Assembly (NCBI GenBank): GCA_037355855.1
Contig: CM074762.1
Location: 4,836,001 to 4,900,000, forward strand
From: Pseudo-nitzschia pungens
Taxonomy: Eukaryota; Bacillariophyta; Bacillariophyceae; Bacillariales; Bacillariaceae
Reading direction: 5' to 3'
Length of the DNA: 64,000 nt
Position numbers and translations under genes: made by a program. This document shows positions 23,101 to 33,795 of this stretch, one piece after another (positions within the stretch are counted from its first letter, which is position 1; every line of letters begins with the position of its first letter). The notes beneath the pieces were generated by a model, which saw only the letters and a program-made list of their open reading frames with translations, made no database searches and was not told the origin of the DNA.

Positions 23101-26100
23101 TTCCTTCTGAGATTGGGTTCTTGAGAAACTTGACAGATCTTGATTTGTGTGAGTGAAGATGTTCCAGTTGCCATTGGAAGTATGAAAGATTGGAAGTTTG
23201 TAAATGTTCGTGTTTTTGTGTCAATTGATTTGTTGATGATTTAATTAATATGTGTGTTGAATGTTTGTTTCATGCTGTATATCTGTATGTGGTTGCAGCT
23301 GGGAATCTATTCCATGGAAGCATTCCTTCTGAGATTGGGTTGTTGACAGGCTTGGAATCACTTAATTTGTGTGAGTGCAGATGTTGTAATTTTTGTTTTT
23401 GGTGTGAAAGAGTGGATGTTTGTCAATGATTGTGTGTATGTGTGTCTTGATTTGTTGATGATATATTAATGTGTGTGTTGAATGTTTGTTTCATGTTGTG
23501 TATTGGTATGTGGTTGCAGATAGGAATCAATTGACTGGAAGCATTCCTTCTGAGATTGGGTTGCTGTCAGGCTTGACACAACTTTATTTGTGTGAGTCCA
23601 TATGTTGTAATCTTTGTTGAATGTGTGACAGAATGGATGTTTGTCAATGATTGTGTGTATGTGTGTCTTGATTTGTTGATGATATTATTAATGTGTGTGT
23701 TGTATGTTTGTTTCATGTTGTGTATTGGTATGTGTTTACAGCATGGAATGAATTGACTGGAAGCATTCCTTCTGAGATTGGGTTGTTGACAGGTTTGGAA
23801 TCTCTTGGTTTGTGTGAGTCCATATGTTCTAACATTTGTTGAAAGTGTTAAAATGTAGCTGAAACTGGTTTTTAGCTGATAGGCAAACGGCAACCGATTT
23901 TGGTTACAATTTAACAGAAAGTGTGACAGGTGGGATGTTCGTCAATGTTTGTGTGTATGTGTATCTTGATTTGTTGATGATATTATTAATGTGTGTGTTG
24001 AATGTGTGTTTCATGTTATGTATTGATACGTGGTTGCAGATCTGAATAAATTGACTGGAAGCATTCCTTCTGAGATTGGGTTGCTGACAGGCGTGGAATC
24101 ACTTTATTTGGGTGAGAGCAGATGTTGTAATTTTTTTTTTTGGTGTGACAGATTGGATGTTCGTCAATGTTTGTGTGTATGCGTGTCTTGATTGGTTGAT
24201 GATGTTATTAATGTGTGTGTCAAATGTTTCATTTATGTTGTTTATTGGTATGTGCTTGCAGATGGGAATGAATTGACTGGAAGCATTCCTTCTGAGATTG
24301 GTTTGTTGACAGGTTTGGAATCTCTTGGTTTGTGTGAGTGCAGATGTTGTAATCTTTGTTGAATATATGACATATTGGATGTTTGTCAATGTTTGTGTGT
24401 ATGGGTGTATTGATTTGTTGATGATTTAATTAATATGTGTGTTGAATGTTTGTTTCATGCTATATATTGGTATGTGGTTGCAGATGGGAGTGCATTGATT
24501 GGAAGCATTCCTATTGCAATTGGGTTGTTGACAGGAGTGGAATCTCTTTATTTGTGTGAGTGCAAATGCTGTAGTTTTTGTTTTTGGTGTGAAAGAGTGG
24601 ATGTTTGTCAATATTTGTGTGTATGTGTGTCTTGATTGGTTGATGATATTATTAATGTGTGTGTTGAATGTGTATTTCATGTTGTTTATTTGTTTGTGTT
24701 TACAGCATGGAATCAATTGACTGGAAACATTCCTTCTGAGATTGGGTTTTTGTCAGGCTTGACTGGCCTTAAATTGGGTGAGAGCAGATGTTGTAATTTT
24801 TGTTTTTGGTGTGAATGATTGGATGCTTGTCAATATTTGTGTGTATGTGAGTATTGATTGGTTGATGATAAGATTAATGTGTGTGTTGAATGTTTCATTC
24901 TTGTTGTGTATCGGTATCTGTTTGCAGTTGGGAGTGCATTGACCGGAAGCATTCCTTCTGAGATTGGGTGGTTGATAGGCGTGGAATATGTTCGTTTTAG
25001 TGAGTGCAAATGCCGTAATTCTTAATTTTGGTGTGACACATGGGATGTTTGTCAATGTTTGTGTGTATGTGTGTCTTGATTAGTTGATGATTTAATTAAT
25101 ATGTGTGTTGAATGTTTGTTTCATGCTGTATATTGGTATGTGGTTGCAGATGACAACGAATTCAGTGGAAGCATTCCTTCTGAGATTGGGTTGTTGACAG
25201 GCTTGGAATCACTTAATTTGTGTGAGTGCAGATGTTGTAATTTTTGTTTTGGTGTGAAAGAGTGGATGTTTGTCAATGTTTGTGTGTATGTGTGTCTTGA
25301 TTTGTTGATGATATTATTCATGTGTGTGTTGAATGTTTGTTTCATGTTGTGTATTGGTATGTGTTTGCAGATGGGAGTGGATTGACTGGAAGCATTCCTT
25401 CTGAGATTGGGTTGCTGTCAGGCTTGACACAACTTTATTTGTGTGAGTCCATATGTTGTAATCTTTGTTGAATGTGTGACAGAATGGATGTTTGTCAATG
25501 ATTGTGTGTATGTGTGTCTTGATTTGTTGATGATATTATTCATGTGTGTTGAATGTTGCATTCTTGTTGTGTATTGGTATGTATTTGCAGATAACAATAC
25601 TTTGACCGGAAGCATTCCTTCTGAGATTGGGTTGTTGACAGGCTTGGCATCTCTTGAGTTAAGTGAGTGCAGATATTGTAGTTTTTGTTTTTGGTGTGAA
25701 TGATTGAATGTTTGTCAGTGTTTTGTCTGTATTTGTTTATTGATTTGTTGACGCCTTTATTAATCTGTGTGTTGAATGTTGCATTCTTGTTGTGTATTGG
25801 TATGTATCTGCAGATAACAATACTTTGACGGGAAGCATTCCTTCTGAGATTGGGTTGCTGTCAGGCTTGACAGGACTTTATTTGTGTGAGTGCAGGTGTT
25901 GTAATCTTTGTTGAAGGTGTGACAGATTGGATGTTCGTCAATGTTTGTGTGAATGTGTGTCTTGATTTGTTGATGATATTATTAATGTGTGTGTTGTATG
26001 TTTGTTTCATGTTTTGTATTGGCATGTGTTTGCAGCTGAGAATCAATTTACTGGAAACTTCCCTTCTGAGATTAAGATTCCGTTTCGGTCGGACATTGAG

Positions 26101-26273
26101 AGTATCAATTTTTTATTTGGGCAGGTGAGCAAAAAGGATATAATTGATTGCATCAATTTGTTTCTTTTGCAACCCATTTTCTCCTGATGCTCAACCGTTT
26201 TTACTTGCTTCAGAATGACACATCATCTCCCATGTCCAATAGTGAATCAACAGACTTCCCTTTGGCAATCTGA
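20145..26273 (+). CDS. multi-pass membrane, LNR and leucine-rich-repeat protein, 17 exons
   Basis: Exons read as 20,145-21,407, 21,546-23,004, thirteen 72-nt exons (listed separately), 26,036-26,124 and 26,214-26,273. These total 3,807 nt, or 1,268 residues, all junctions GT-AG and in frame. An upstream TTG at 20,076 is in frame but ATG 20,145 is the natural start. Residues 1-270 are a hydrophilic Ser-rich tail. Three hydrophobic segments follow in exon 1 and a fourth (FTLASLGIIFVAFIGGIIF) early in exon 2. The following region has N-glycosylation sites and an LNR-like motif NGECNVELNNLALAYDGGDCC. A cap SWINSNPTCLWTAIVC precedes leucine-rich repeats of the NxLTGSIPSEIGLLTGLxxLxL type. Inference: a surface recognition receptor with extracellular repeats. 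Similar LRR proteins are common in diatoms; ligand unknown. Confidence 0.85.
21408..21545 (+). other. intron 1 of the LRR gene
   Basis: 138 nt, GTGAGAGC to CGGAAAG, phase 0. It joins LNFSAV to NFISSLDNVAF. The open frame otherwise stops just inside it, at 21,420. Confidence 0.8.
23077..26107 (+). repeat. 222-bp exon+intron tandem array of LRR exons
   Basis: Thirteen exons of exactly 72 nt start at 23,077, 23,299, 23,520, 23,742, 24,040, 24,262, 24,484, 24,706, 24,928, 25,150, 25,371, 25,591 and 25,814; the next exon starts at 26,036. The step is 220-223 bp throughout, except one of 298 caused by a 76-bp LTR insertion. Every exon is preceded by a CAG acceptor and followed by a GTGAG donor. 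Each is phase 1 at both ends, so gain or loss of a unit keeps frame. Intron sequences are also alike (TTGTTGATGATATTATTAAT, GTATTGGTATGTG). Confidence 0.93.
23846..23916 (+). mobile_element. 71-bp mini-LTR in an LRR-gene intron, TSD GAAAG
   Basis: It starts TGTTAAAATGTAGCTGAAAC and ends TTTTGGTTACAATTTAACA, the two ends of the copia LTR at 29,676-30,166 with the middle missing. It is flanked by GAAAG at 23,841-23,845 and 23,917-23,921. The 76-bp excess over the 222-bp period confirms the insertion exactly. Confidence 0.92.
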
Positions 26274-26333
26274 TAAACTCAGTTGATATTTGCGTATAGC
26301 GTTGTGTAACACGTCACAGTAGAATTGGATGTA

Positions 26334-26465
26334 GTGTTACAGGATAGAGGTATTTTAAAGATGAATGATTAATAAATTGTGAATGGTTTGATACTTTACG
26401 AGATGGGAATGATTTCTTGAGTATGGAATGAATGAGCGATCGAACAATAATATTGTTCGTCGGGC
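26334..26465 (+). repeat. LTR-like fragment downstream of the LRR gene
   Basis: GTATTTTAAAGATGAATGAT through ACTTTACGAGATGGGAATGA matches 62,328-62,455, the right end of the insertion in element E. It contains AATAAA at about 26,369, a possible polyadenylation signal for the LRR gene, 96 bp after its stop. Confidence 0.7.
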
Positions 26466-26483
26466 AACCCCAACCCCAACACG

Positions 26484-26640
26484 GGTGTCACTTTGACACT
26501 CACAAGAGAAGTAGAAAAAAACTGTCTAAGTACGAACAAGTGTCAAAGTGACACCCAGTGTCAAAGTGACACTTGACACTCCTCGCTGATACTTTTGGGG
26601 GTCAAAATGACCCCGGGTGTCAAAGTGACACCAAGCGCTG
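26484..26640. promoter_or_regulatory. cluster of GTGTCA-NNN-TGACAC palindromes
   Basis: Four perfect 15-bp palindromes (GTGTCACTTTGACAC once; GTGTCAAAGTGACAC three times), plus GGTCAAAATGACC, lie within about 160 bp. A related GTGTCA-N6-TGACAC is at 4,260. They could be dimer binding sites or mobile-element debris; function is unknown. Confidence 0.55.
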
Positions 26641-26829
26641 AGTGGTGCGCGGGGGCTGGAAAAATTTAAATTCTTAGACAAAAATTTAATCAACCATGTT
26701 CCTGATACCTGTACCGGTAGCCCCACTTTTGGCCAGCTTTCGCGAGCTCCGGAGAACTGCTCCATATTGGGTCAGGGCATGTAAGTTCAGTAAACCTTAC
26801 TTAATTCTACGCATTGACCATACCTTCAA

Positions 26830-27257
26830 TTAGCATGCCGTCGTCGTTTGATAAACGCCGTTGTAGTTTCGTGCGAAACTCCGTTGTAGTTTGTGGTTTC
26901 GAACGCCGCTGTGGTTGTAAAACGCCGCTGTGGTTCAGAACGCCGTAGCAGCAATAACAGGGGCACGTCGTGTCGAGACGAAAGAAATGGGCGCAGCAGC
27001 AGTAGAAATGTTAAAAATTTCTTTCTCCGTCAATTCTTGGAGTTTGGAGACGCCGTTTGTACTGCTGCTTTATCTGCGATAACAAGGAGAACAATAATAC
27101 CTGGAACAGCTTTGCAACAGGGAGCTTGGCGGTCCAGTATAAAATTATAACTGTAACAGCGTCGATTCGGTCTTTTCGTTGTCGGTGTTGTTGTTGTGTG
27201 TTGTTGCTTGTAGATCTCCAGCTTTGCAAGCTTACAATAAGCTTGTGACTGTTAATC
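26830..27257 (-). mobile_element. truncated copia: 5' leader fragment
   Basis: It matches 44,300-44,789, the leader between the 5' LTR and gag of the complete copia element: GGGGCACGTCGTGT, CTCCGTCAATTCTTGGAG, TCCAGCTTTGCAAGCTTAC. It abuts the LTR at 27,258. gag and pol are missing, so this is a deleted element in minus orientation. Confidence 0.85.
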
Positions 27258-27325
27258 TGTTAAAATGTAGCTGGTGCTGAAACTGGGTTTAAGCTGATAG
27301 GTCCTAAGGCAAGCTTGGAGATTTA

Positions 27326-27416
27326 CCACAAAATTCCTAACAGCTGTCCTCAAGTCCACGTAGAAATTAGTACATAGGCGCGTAGAACCAACGGACAGCT
27401 GTTAGGAATTTTGTAG
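27326..27416. mobile_element. 91-bp MITE with 24-bp TIRs and TA duplication
   Basis: The ends CCACAAAATTCCTAACAGCT.. and ..AGCTGTTAGGAATTTTGTAG are inverted repeats with one mismatch. It is flanked by TA (27,324-27,325 and 27,417-27,418). Related LTRs read straight through this point (GGAGATATACAGCAAG). TA duplication suggests Tc1/mariner-type mobilisation. Confidence 0.9.
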
Positions 27417-27431
27417 TACAGCAGGAGCAAG

Positions 27432-27848
27432 TGTTAAATTGTAACCGTAACACGATTCATGACTGGATTCAATCCAGTCACACGTTGAATATTTTCATGC
27501 ACGTATCGTGCACGAATATAGTTTTCTACTGGGTTCCAGTACTGCTTGTACACGAACAGCAAGCAGAACCCCTGGTGGTAGCACTACTAACAAGACAGCA
27601 ACGTCGAATCCTCGACAAGCTTGCTGTCCTTACATCTTTAGTTTAACTCTGATTTGAATACCTTGATACTTACAGGTAGTTAGAATAGACCTGGTTGATC
27701 TCGTTCGATCAGCCGTAGTGGTGAATCCGAGACTATCGATAGAACAGACCGGCACCTCAACCGGTTTGCGCGCCTTTGCTCTTGCTGTATATCTCCAAGC
27801 TTGCCCTGGGATCTATCAGCTTAAACCAGTTTCAGCTACATTTTAACA
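27432..27848 (-). mobile_element. solo copia LTR (417 bp), TSD GCAAG
   Basis: TGTTAAATTGTAACCG to CAGCTACATTTTAACA, flanked by GCAAG at 27,427-27,431 and 27,849-27,853. It shares the inner block (GACAGCAACGTCGAAT, TTTGAATACCTTGATACTTAC) with the LTRs at 29,676 and 44,790 but has a distinct distal part. It sits inside another LTR. Confidence 0.92.
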
Positions 27849-27910
27849 GCAAGCAAACCGGTTGAGGTGCCTATCTGTTCTGTCGATAGTCTTGGATTCA
27901 CCACTATGAT

Positions 27911-28142
27911 CAAATGGATTGATCAATAATAATAATATACGTATTTCAATAACTTTAATCACCAAAGGTGATACTAAATTACTCAGTCCGGCCGTAACCA
28001 GACTTTAACATCACGTCCATCAGAGAGTCAGGACCCCAAGTGGTAGAACAACAAATTTTTAAACAAACCTTGAACATCAGACAGGGAAAGGAACAAAACC
28101 AAGGCCCACAAAATAGGGACTGGAGAGAAAGTGAGATGATGG
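27911..28142. other. spacer left of element C
   Basis: No gene was seen. AATAATATACGTATTT also occurs at 13,607 beside the satellite of element F. GGAACAAAACCAAGG resembles GGACAAAACCAAGG right of element C. Confidence 0.4.
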
Positions 28143-28144
28143 GA

Positions 28145-28740
28145 CGTCCGAAAACTGGTTCGCGACCCCTCCCAAGAATTTATTTAGGGGGGTCGCGATT
28201 TCTCCCTGGCTCATTTTGACGTAGCTCCATTCGTAGCTCTCTCCCGATTCGCAACCCCCAATCGCGACCGCCTAACTACCTCAATTACGAGAAAAAAAAT
28301 AAAAAAAATAAAATTCATACTCGACCCGATTTTTTTTAAGACTCGAATTTTTTCTCTTCAGTCACTTAATCAAATTAATCAACATTTTAAAAAAAAAATA
28401 TTTGTTTTCTCAAAATAATCCCCCCCTTCCCCCAATTTTTTTTTTAATCTGACTCATTATTACCGACCCTACCAACATTATATAATATGAGACTGTTGCA
28501 GAAATTCACTCCCAAAAATTGATTTCTCATCCCGACCCAAAGTATTTTCCATCACACCCCTCAAGAAATTCATCACAAAAATCACAATTATTACCCGAAT
28601 CGCGACCCCCATGAAAAAAAATTTTGAAACACTATGATGCAAAATATAAGTCTTTCTTTTGATAAATATTGATACTACTATAATAATTGTTTATTCTCTG
28701 TTCAGTTTTCTCACACACTCACACACAAATTTTGGTTCGA
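28145..28740 (+). repeat. element C left-end block
   Basis: Homologous to 47,295-47,780 (element A) and, inverted, to 40,705-41,175 (element B). It starts with the TIR, then CTCCCAAGAATTTATTTAGG, GGCTCATTTTGACGTAGC, later CGACCCCCATGAAAAAAA and ATGATGCAAAATATAAGTC, ending near TTTTGGTTCG. About 490-590 bp is conserved. Confidence 0.9.
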
Positions 28741-28753
28741 TCTCGAACAATTT

Positions 28754-29670
28754 TTAAAGACTGGCCAAAGCGTTCTCGTTACTGCCAGTAAAGTCCTCCT
28801 CATCTTCATTTACATCTAGCAAAGCTTGTAGCTCCGGACTAATGTATTCAGTAACTTCTTCCTCCTGCACCCAGTCCTCATCGAACGCACTGTTGTTGTT
28901 GTCATTGTTTTCACTCTCGCGACGGAGCCTCTCTCTCAATCTTTCCTCACACTCTCTACCCGTTCTCGGATCTTTCCTCGGCACATCAATCTCCCTGCAC
29001 AAGTTATTGAACAGTGCTATACCTTCCTTCGACCATGATTGCTCCTCTCCACTGTATTGGTCACAAAATTTCTTTTTCTTCCTCCTTCTCACAATCCTGC
29101 CACCGCCGTTCCTCTTTTGCTCAACATGATTCACCCAAACATCATACTCATTATGAATCATCATCAATGCAAATGCTTCATCGCTTTCTGTGAATATTTC
29201 ACTCATTAAACAGGTCGTCTTTTTGTGTCTGTAGTTCCTCTCTAATGGAGAGATGCTTGATAGAATCCGAGTCACAAAGTAATAAAAATCATCATTTTCA
29301 CTGTTGTTGTCATACCTTCTGTACCCTGGGTTCAGTCCCAGCTTCTTTCTACTACTAGTTCCACTACTACTAGTACTCTCCCGCATCACAATCTCCACTT
29401 TACCTGGAAAGGAATCTGGCACAATGCCTTCGCGATCGAGTGTGTCCTCTAGTACGACGCGTACACAGCAGTAGAAAGTGTTAGAGTAGCAGGGGAGGAT
29501 ATACCATCAATCTCAACCAAGCAGTAATAGCAACCAATTTATTCACTTAGTAAGCACGTACCGAGAAAATGTTTTCTAGCCAAAGTTTGAGCATTGTGCC
29601 GCAGATTTGAAAGACCCTTGTACACCAACCTTCTGTTAAACCCATAAAAAATTTCAAATGAAATACCATG
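28754..29670 (-). pseudogene. element C ORF1, C-terminal part (with intron)
   Basis: The coding segments are 29,670-29,562 and 29,448-28,754, continuing the half at 45,994-45,272. The 113-nt intron starts GTACGTGC and ends GTACTAG, phase 1. Conserved with element E ORF1: GLSNLRHNAQTLARKHFL, VPDSFPGKVE, NDDFYYFVTRIL, SDEAFALMMIHNEYDVWVNH, KKKFCDQYSGEEQSWSKEG. The C-terminus is acidic and ends ENALASL. I do not recognise the family; no DDE or recombinase motif is evident. Inference: an element-encoded DNA-binding or accessory protein. With the upstream half it totals 508 residues. It is broken by the copia insertion, whose target duplication is 29,671-29,675. Confidence 0.8.
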
Positions 29671-29675
29671 GGGTG

Positions 29676-30166
29676 TGTTAAAATGTAGCTGAAACTGGTT
29701 TAAGCTGATAGATCCCAGGGCAAGCTTGGAGATATACAGCAAGAGCAAAGGCGTGCAAACCGGTTGAGGTGCCGGTCTGTTCTATCGATAGTCTCGGATT
29801 CACCACTACGGCCGATCGAGCAAGATCAACCAGATCTATTCTAACTACCTCTTATGGGCCCAGTCAGTTAGATCTTAGGCTTGTAGTTCTAGTACAGGAA
29901 GCTGCTGAAGGAGCAGGATGTAAGTATCAAGGTATTCAAATCAGAGTTAAACTAAAGATGTGAGGACAACAACCTTGTCGGGAATTCGACGTTGCTGTCT
30001 TGTTAATTCTACTGGGTGTTTGCTGCTGCTGCTTGTGTGTTCTTGTACTGTGAACCCAGTAGAAAATTATTTATTTTCTTTTCGCGCAGTGTGTGAGCGT
30101 TCATATGTAATGTATGTAGGGTTAAGGGTTTGTCAAACGTCAACCAATTTTGGTTACAATTTAACA
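29676..30166 (-). repeat. copia 3' LTR (491 bp)
   Basis: TGTTAAAATGTAGCTG to GGTTACAATTTAACA on the plus strand, aligned throughout with 44,790-45,271. Differences include GTAGTTCTAGTACAGG against GTAGTTCTACAGG. TGTTAA..TTAACA ends. Confidence 0.95.
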
Positions 30167-30223
30167 CTCCCCATCTGTTCCTTGGTTTTGCCATGTTCAA
30201 TCTACCAACAGAAGGTGATGTCA

Positions 30224-33200
30224 TCAGTCTTGGATGAAAAGATCACCTGTGTTGCCTTCATAGTTGAAGATGGGTTTAATCAGGGAATAGACAGAATTGT
30301 GACTCCAATGTTTTGTGAGGATATCAGCACAGTTGTCCTTACCAACGATGTGTTGCAGGTTGATAAAGCCTCTGGCTATCATACTACGAACATAGTGGTA
30401 TGTGAGGATGTTGTGTCTCTTGTGGAGTCTTGCATATGGGAATGAGGCGCTGAGCACTTGCTTTTCATTGTCTCCCCATCCAAATGATGTGTTTTTCACA
30501 GGAATGCCCATGTATCGAAATGAGTGCCGTAAGTCTACAATTTGCTCAATGCATGTTCTTGATGAAACAAATTCAGCACCAAAGGTTGCAGTTTCCACAG
30601 TTGATTGTTTCTTGGAGAACCACATGATTGGTGTTTTGTTTGCAAAGTGTAGAATGCCTGTGACAGCCTTTCCAGATAGGATGTCATGCATGAGGTTGGC
30701 ATCATAGAAATGGTTGAGTACAACAGGTTTGCCTAGAGGTGTAGGAGCATCATCTGGCAGTTCTTCATTGCATTCACCATACACACTGAGTGACCAATCG
30801 TGAGACTTTGTGCCAGGTGCAGAAACTGGGAGTTCTGGTGCTTGAGTGCGAAAGCGAATCTTGAATCCTTTGAACTTGGAGACATAACCATAAATGCGTT
30901 TGGCTCTTTCAAGGTGACCTTTTCTTGGTTGAGCTCTGAAGCTGGACAGAGTCATTACAGCTGTTTGGATATCAAAGCGCCCAATGGTGACAAGCCATTG
31001 AAGGGAGCCAATCATACTTTGGTATTTCTTGGTATCTTCTTCATCAAGGAAGTCAGATGTGTCAAGTTCAGGATGATCGTTTTCTTCAAGTGGAGATTGT
31101 GCTCTGGTTTTGGGTGTGCAACCAAACATCTGTTGATAAGAGGTTTCCAGTTTGGAAATGAACTTGGATGGATCCATACAAAGGATCCCATGTTTGTCCC
31201 TTGTGAAACCACACCCAAGATGAAATTGCATAGGGCCTGAACCTTTGAGTTTGAAGTTGTAAGGTTCAGCTTGGAGAACTTCAAGGAATTGATTTGGGTC
31301 TGACATGCACACACAGAGATCATCAACATAGGTGGCAACATATTCATAAACAGGCTCCCCATGTTTGTTAACGCCAGGGCGCATGAAGATCTCAGCTTCA
31401 TTCTTGGACCGTTCAAAACCTTGTTCAATGAGGCATGCAGCCAGAAGGTCACCAAAACATTTTCCAGATGAGCGCAAGCCGTAAAGAGCTTTGTAGATAA
31501 GCAGCATATGACCTTTGAGTGGGCCAAATTCAGGACCAGCTTTGATGCAGACCTTTTCAGAAGTGAGAGCTTCTAAATAGGCATTGCCAATGTCAGTGCC
31601 CCATGCTTCAAGTGAGTTGAGTTCAGCTGCAAACAGGCACATGCGAAGACCTCTAAGGGACACCACGCCAGCATACACGCTGTCAAGTGGGACATCAGTG
31701 AGGTTCCCATTGGCTACAAGTCGGGCTTTGTGGCGTCCATCATGCTTGACTGCAAAGATCATGTGGACCTTGATCTGTTGGTATCCAGAAGGAATTTTGG
31801 ATACGTCAAAGAGTCCATTGTCAATGAAGGTTTCATAGTCATGGAGTTGTTGCATTTCCAGCTTGATGGCATCCTGCCACTTGGTGTTGCCATTTTGAAT
31901 GTCCAGTTGGACAGCTTCGTCATGATTGTTGGGAACTTGAAAACCATACTGGTATTTGGGACTAGTGTTAAAGGATCGTAGCTTGGCTTGTTTGGTGAGG
32001 CGCTCCAATTGTTTGGTACGTTTGGCAAGTTTGACAATGCGACGGAGGCGCTTCCAACCCCTTGTTTGTAACAGGTTCTTGTGTTCCTTGCCATATTGTG
32101 CCACAGTGACTGGGTCATCAGCTGCCATTATGTTGAGTGGTTCAAAAGTACGTTCCATATTTTCCCATTCAACCCATAAATTGTACAGACTGCCTTTGTA
32201 GTCTGGATGTCTATGAGTCAGTGGACCTTGGTGTCCAAGGATGCGTCTGAAAGACCATAAGGGACCATCCTCTTGGGTTTCATCACGATGAATGTAGTTC
32301 ATGATATCATTGTATGCAATGACATCATCAACAGTGTCATTATCATGTTTGCATTGAAACTTGATGAGGTCAGGATGTTGTTGGAGCTTGTCAAGAATAC
32401 TGACAACAGTGGTTCGCGTTCGTGTACCATCAGGGTTGGAAATTAGGAAAGAGCGGCCAATCAGATCGTCAGGGGGAATGGCATCAATGGTTTGGAGCTC
32501 TCCATGTGGGTTACATACAGGGTTGCCATCATGGTCAAGTAGAACTACCTTGGATGGACCAGTGTCAGGAATGTAGTCAAGACTTGGATCAGACGGGGAA
32601 CTGCTTGTGTCAAGATATGCAAGTTCAGGATCACCAAAGTCAGATTCAAGAAGTGGAGTACCAGTCTTGTCTTTAGAGTAGACCACCTGAGGAAAGGGTT
32701 CATCACCCATCTCCCCATAGTTGTGCTTGAGTGGAACAAGCCGCCATTCACCATCAACCTTGGCATAGGTTTGAGAGGCACGGGGAAAAGTGGAGGCAAC
32801 AGCCGGATCCGGAGGAGGTGCAGATGTCAGCCGCGAAGGGTTGTCACCAGATGCAGTGGGCGTGTCGGAGGAGGTGAGGTGTTGGCGCCATTCAAGGAAT
32901 GCGTCATCAGTGAAGCAGCCAGCACGTTGATTGCGGGTGGAAGCATCTAAAGCGGTGCGGACATTACTGCGAGGAATAATCTTGTTGGTGTCAGGTACCC
33001 AAATATGGAAGGTCATGGCATGACCAACGTGTTGTGCCAAACCGACAAAGTGTCCGAGGCGCTCAGTGGGTGACCCAAAAGGTGAGTCATCCACTTTGAA
33101 ATAGACAGGTTCAAACCAAAAGAATGAGGTGTAAGCAGAGATGTCACCGAGGGTGCCAGTGGCAACAAAGATGGGTTGACGATCATGAAGGGTCGGGTCA

Positions 33201-33795
33201 GAGATATGGTTGAGCAAACCAGCAACATACTGCATGCAGTGGAACCACAGGTGAGGGGGAGTGCCAGTGCGATCCATGACACGATTGACAGTGCGAAGAA
33301 AGGTCTGATAACGACGTTCAAACTTGTTCTGGTGTTGGTAATAGGGTTCAGATTGCCAGAGCCGAATCCATAAGAGGCGGAGATAGTCGAGGACACGATT
33401 GCTTGCCTGATATTTGCCAGAATCACAAAGCAGGCGAAGGGGGCGTCCCCAGGTGCGGACAAAATTCTGAAAACAGGAGAGAAAGTCACCGGTGGTTTTC
33501 ATGGGCTCAACGTGGATGATGTGAGAGAGCCGTCCAAAGAAGAGTTGGGCCATTTTGGAGCCACCATCGATGGAAGGGGTGTCACAATAAATGGCATCAG
33601 AGAGGACATCATCATTGAAGGGGCGCACATTCATGGCAGGTTGAGGTGCTTTGTACCGCTTGAAGAGGTTGCCATCAGGGCTGGAGGGCATGGAACCATA
33701 TTGAGTTGAGTTTTGAAAGGTGGCATGAATGCGGTCAATGGGGATCCAGGCGAAGAATGGTTTAAGGGCGGCAAAGTCATGGGGGGTGGCAACAG
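30224..33795 (-). pseudogene. copia pol: integrase core, reverse transcriptase, RNase H
   Basis: This continues gag-pol from 41,178 after element B; the ATG at 33,691 is internal, since KPFFAWIPIDRIHATFQNST lies upstream in frame. The integrase core shows D in YCDTPSIDGG, D in LLCDSGKYQASNR and E in NKFERRYQTF. RT follows with ARLVANGNLT, GTDIGNAYLEALTSEKV and the catalytic YVDD in VATYVDDLCVCM. RNase H has KQSTVETATFGAEF and HIVGKDNCADILTKHW. Two tandem TGA stops lie at 30,221-30,226. No internal stop or frameshift was seen, so this copy is young apart from the insertion. Together with the first half it would be about 2,170 residues. Confidence 0.92.

Larger units (their letters stand above)
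27258..27910 (-). mobile_element. copia 5' LTR containing a MITE and a solo LTR
   Basis: It begins TGTTAAAATGTAGC and continues as AAGGCAAGCTTGGAGATTTA, is interrupted at 27,326-27,416 and 27,432-27,848, then resumes as CAAACCGGTTGAGGTGCC to GGATTCACCACTA at about 27,905, where similarity to the 44,790 LTR ends. Confidence 0.85.

Noticed and set aside
29769..30445. ORFs of 64 and 161 codons in and beside the copia LTR
   Set aside because: They lie in the LTR and antisense to the end of pol; the same frame recurs in the other LTR only because the DNA is repeated.
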